DNA from: Burhinus oedicnemus
Lineage: Eukaryota > Chordata > Aves > Charadriiformes > Burhinidae
Length of the DNA stretch: 64,000 nucleotides
Direction of reading: 5' to 3'
NCBI GenBank assembly: GCA_008921705.1
Contig: VFFE01006975.1
Span: forward strand, 273,703 to 337,702
Shown here: positions 61,073-64,000 of the stretch, piece by piece
Layout of the letters: every line of letters starts with the position of its first letter
Numbering within the stretch: the stretch's first letter is position 1
Notes under the pieces: model-generated
Databases searched by the model: none
What the model saw: the letters and a program-made list of their open reading frames with translations, nothing else
Told to the model about the DNA's origin: nothing
Position numbers and translations under genes: made by a program

Positions 61073-64000
61073 TCTGGCAACTTTAACCCAGACAAGGTTT
61101 TTTGGCACAGTAAGTGTCACTCACTACTAGTCGGAGTGTGGCATTATGTCCTTAGGCACTGACCATGCCCTCATACTGGTGGTATCTCTTGTACCACATT
61201 TACCTTGTGGAATCTTTCCCTTAGCCTATGTAATGTGCTAGAGCACATTCCTGTGTTCTGCTGAGAGCAGCAAAGTGCACATTTAAGAAGAGGTAAATTC
61301 AAGTGCCTTAATGTTTCCCAAAGCCCCTTGTAAGGGCACCCATTCGCTATGTATTAGGTCAGTAAATGGTGAATAATTTTGTATTTTAGGGCAAATTGGA
61401 CACATTCATCAAAAGAGACAGAGAATGGTGGAGGTAATCCAGAGTATAACAAATGGATAAATCGTCCACTGGTCATGCTTACAGAGAGATGTACTTTCAA
61501 GAACTACGGACCATTTTGATGGTCTGCTCTGAATCCTTGCTCATCTCAGAATGTAGAATTTTATTCATGCAAAACAAGCTTTTTTTGTTATTTATGTCTA
61601 TATGTCGAGGCAAGGAGGTTTCTCATCCAGCTTCATATGCTTTGGTTGTGAGACTGAAAGTAATATAGCTGTGTTAATGCCATGGTGCGCCACGCTAATT
61701 AATTCTGTTGATTAGCTGAGAAACAATACTGTCCTGACACGTCCACTTGGCATCCAGGACTTGAGCTGACATCTCTGAGCAGCCCTGCATGGGACAGTGC
61801 TCAGGGTTTGCAAGAAAGTGCTGTAATGCTTACTGTACACTCAACTTTAGAAAGATATCCTACTTCACTGGAAGGCCTGGAAGAGGTATTGGGTTTGCCA
61901 TAACTCTTAGCAAGCAGGTGCACTAATTTTTATCTTCAGCAATTACAACCTGGCCTTTCATTTCTAACTTCTAAATTCCATTTGCAGCCATCAGATTCTG
62001 TTGTTTCATCGGTTTCACCCTTTCTCCAATTTGTAGATACTGAAGGTAGGTGGAAAATCCTTTAGAGATTCTGTGTGAGGGGACTGCTGTCCAGCCTGTC
62101 TGGGCTTGCTTTCCCTTCTCCTTTCATGGAGCCTTTCAGATCTGCCCATGGAGCCGCACTACCTTCTGAATTGCAGGTTCAAACTCACTGTTTTAATCCT
62201 TTGTGAACTCCGCAGTACCAAGTATCTCTGTCCCATAGGGATGCAAAGAAGAGGATGGAAATAAGAGGGCGCAGAGCTGGTAAGCAGAAATGTTAAACGA
62301 TACTACACTGAATATATTAACACAATTGCTAGAAAAATATAGCCCTATTTCCCTTATAAATTACTGAGCTATAATTATAGAAAGTGGATTAAACTTTTTT
62401 TTTCTCCTTTGAAAAGCTTGTTTGGTTCACTACAGTAGCTGGAATGTGAGTCCTTGTTTTTCTAAGTATATTCAGTATAACATTCAACATGCTATGAAAT
62501 GCATAGACACATTTTGTATATTTTCTCTCCCTCCAGGCTGGAGGAGTGAGCTGCACTATAATAATAGCTGGATCTGCGGTAGCCTTTCCATGCCTTATTG
62601 TAAGTCATTTTGCAATTATCTAGGCTCTTCGCAGACAGCTTTTCCATGGCTGTGCATGATATCTGAAGTCCCCAGGATATCAATCAACACACATAAGAAG
62701 TGGATTTTATGACTACAGTACAAAATACCAAGGAAGCCACCTCTCTGCCTGGAGCAGCTGGCAATCTACACAATGCAGACACAGGCCACTTCAAGCGTGG
62801 AACCCATTTTGCCTAACTTTAGTCATTAAAACCAGCAAATGAGTCTACGCAGATATTTTAGGCTCCTCAATAATGGAAAGAGGAACCTCCAGAAAGGGAT
62901 TTGTCCTAAACCATAGCCCAAGTTAAGAGATATGAAATGGAGGATCTTATTTTTTCCTATTGTCTGGAGAGGGAAAGTGGGTAATAAGGTTTAACAGCAA
63001 GCTTATTAAACAGCTGAGATGAATTTAGACCCCAATTTTGTGCAGTCTTACCTACCCTCCCATCAGGACGTCTTTAGAAGGAGCTGTGTCCAGGCTTCGT
63101 CTTTGAGAAGCTGTTGGGACAGCTGAAAACAGGGCCAGAGAGCCAACCAGCAGGTGAAGAGTAAGGATAGCCAAGTGCTAAAAATCACTCCCACTCTCTT
63201 ATCTAGCAGGGCGGACGTACCTACTGACATGACTTTCAGCACTGGATTGCTTTGTTAGTGTCGATTCCGGAAATTAGTGGGAATAATGACCTTCCCTTTT
63301 AGTAAGCATTTCGTGTGTCGTTTGTATGTGCGTGCTCATGCTTTGAAGAGGCAGTGGGTGGCAGGTAGGGACGTGGTTCAGGCTTGACATGCAGGGGAGC
63401 AGTGAAAAGAGCTGAAAAAGAACTCTGATGCAGAAAATCTTGTCATACTGAATGTGTCCATTGTGACAAAGTGACTCAGATCTACATGGGGGAAGATGAA
63501 AGGATCGTCATGGCAGAAGATGTATTGAAGTGACAAGCACAGTACAGAATGAGTCAGATTGTCTGAGTCAGGAGGGATCTGGTACTACAGGACTCAGATT
63601 TACACAGGAAGAATCAGATTATTCAGCATCTCTCTATGGTTCTCTGCATCTTATTACAGTATTGATACTCCACTGCAGTTTCTTCCTCTCCTTGTGGTGT
63701 ATATGTTTCTCGGGAGAGCTCGACTCACTTGATTGTCTGACCCAAAAGAGACTTAACTGCTTTCCCTGACATGACTCATTGGTATCACTTTTCAACTCGC
63801 ATCCATTTGGCTTCTGTCCCACACCTTGGGATTTGGGCAAGGATTTTTCTCCACAGGAAGAAACCCATCCATATAACAGAGTGTGCATAGTCCCTGGGTA
63901 TGTATTAGACATGTTCACTGATGAGACAGAAGGAATCACAGTGACAAGTCTTAACATATTCAAAGAAAGGCAGTGATACATTGCGTTATCGGAGGTGGTA

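Larger units (their letters stand above)
58252..64000. other. 5' flank of NMUR2, no further gene seen
   Basis: AT-rich flank with the A-rich tract at 58.5 kb, the old CR1/L3-like fragment at 59.2 kb and the TAATGTAAT repeat at 61.0 kb. A distal promoter or a non-coding first exon of NMUR2 could lie here, but nothing in the sequence singles one out. Confidence 0.6.

Noticed and set aside
1..64000. CRISPR array, tRNA, rRNA or bacterial-type operon
   Set aside because: No regularly spaced repeats, no cloverleaf recognised and no dense co-directional genes; the window is vertebrate nuclear DNA.

Overview
The window looks like vertebrate nuclear DNA, most likely from a bird. The evidence is one intron-containing gene with canonical GT-AG junctions, several CR1-type LINE fragments (two ending in the 8-bp TTCTATGA-type 3' motif usual for avian CR1), no Alu/B1/MIR-like SINEs that I could recognise, and long AT-rich non-coding DNA. 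The species cannot be fixed from the sequence; a crocodilian or turtle is a less likely alternative. The only gene I can support is on the minus strand: an intact four-exon gene for neuromedin U receptor 2 (NMUR2), a class A G-protein-coupled receptor. Coding exons are 57976-57257, 52297-52213, 50868-50743 and 49757-49498. They join in frame to 396 residues plus a stop, with all seven transmembrane helices and the usual class A motifs. A putative 5' region with a GC box and a weak TATA-like box lies just above exon 1. The first canonical poly(A) signal downstream is near 48250. Layout: 1-48247 is a gene desert downstream of NMUR2. It holds CR1 fragments at about 1.6, 17.2-17.6 and 44.9 kb, a 141-nt purine-only microsatellite at 20.8 kb, CT-rich tracts at 6.8-7.0 and 35.8-36.0 kb, CpG clusters at 1.9-2.4, 5.3 and 28.8-29.1 kb, small hairpins around 34.7-35.2 kb, and a possible LTR- or 3'-end-like unit at 42.7-43.35 kb. 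48248-57976 is NMUR2 with introns of 985, 1344 and 4959 bp. 57977-64000 is the 5' flank, with no further gene seen, one old CR1-like fragment near 59.2 kb and an AT-rich degenerate repeat at 61.0 kb. I see no convincing new biological system. The most useful leads are the receptor's PDZ-ligand-like C-terminus, an in-frame 83-codon open extension above its start, two CpG clusters in the desert that could mark unannotated regulatory DNA or non-coding transcripts, and a cluster of three perfect hairpins. None could be tested against databases, expression data or other genomes here.
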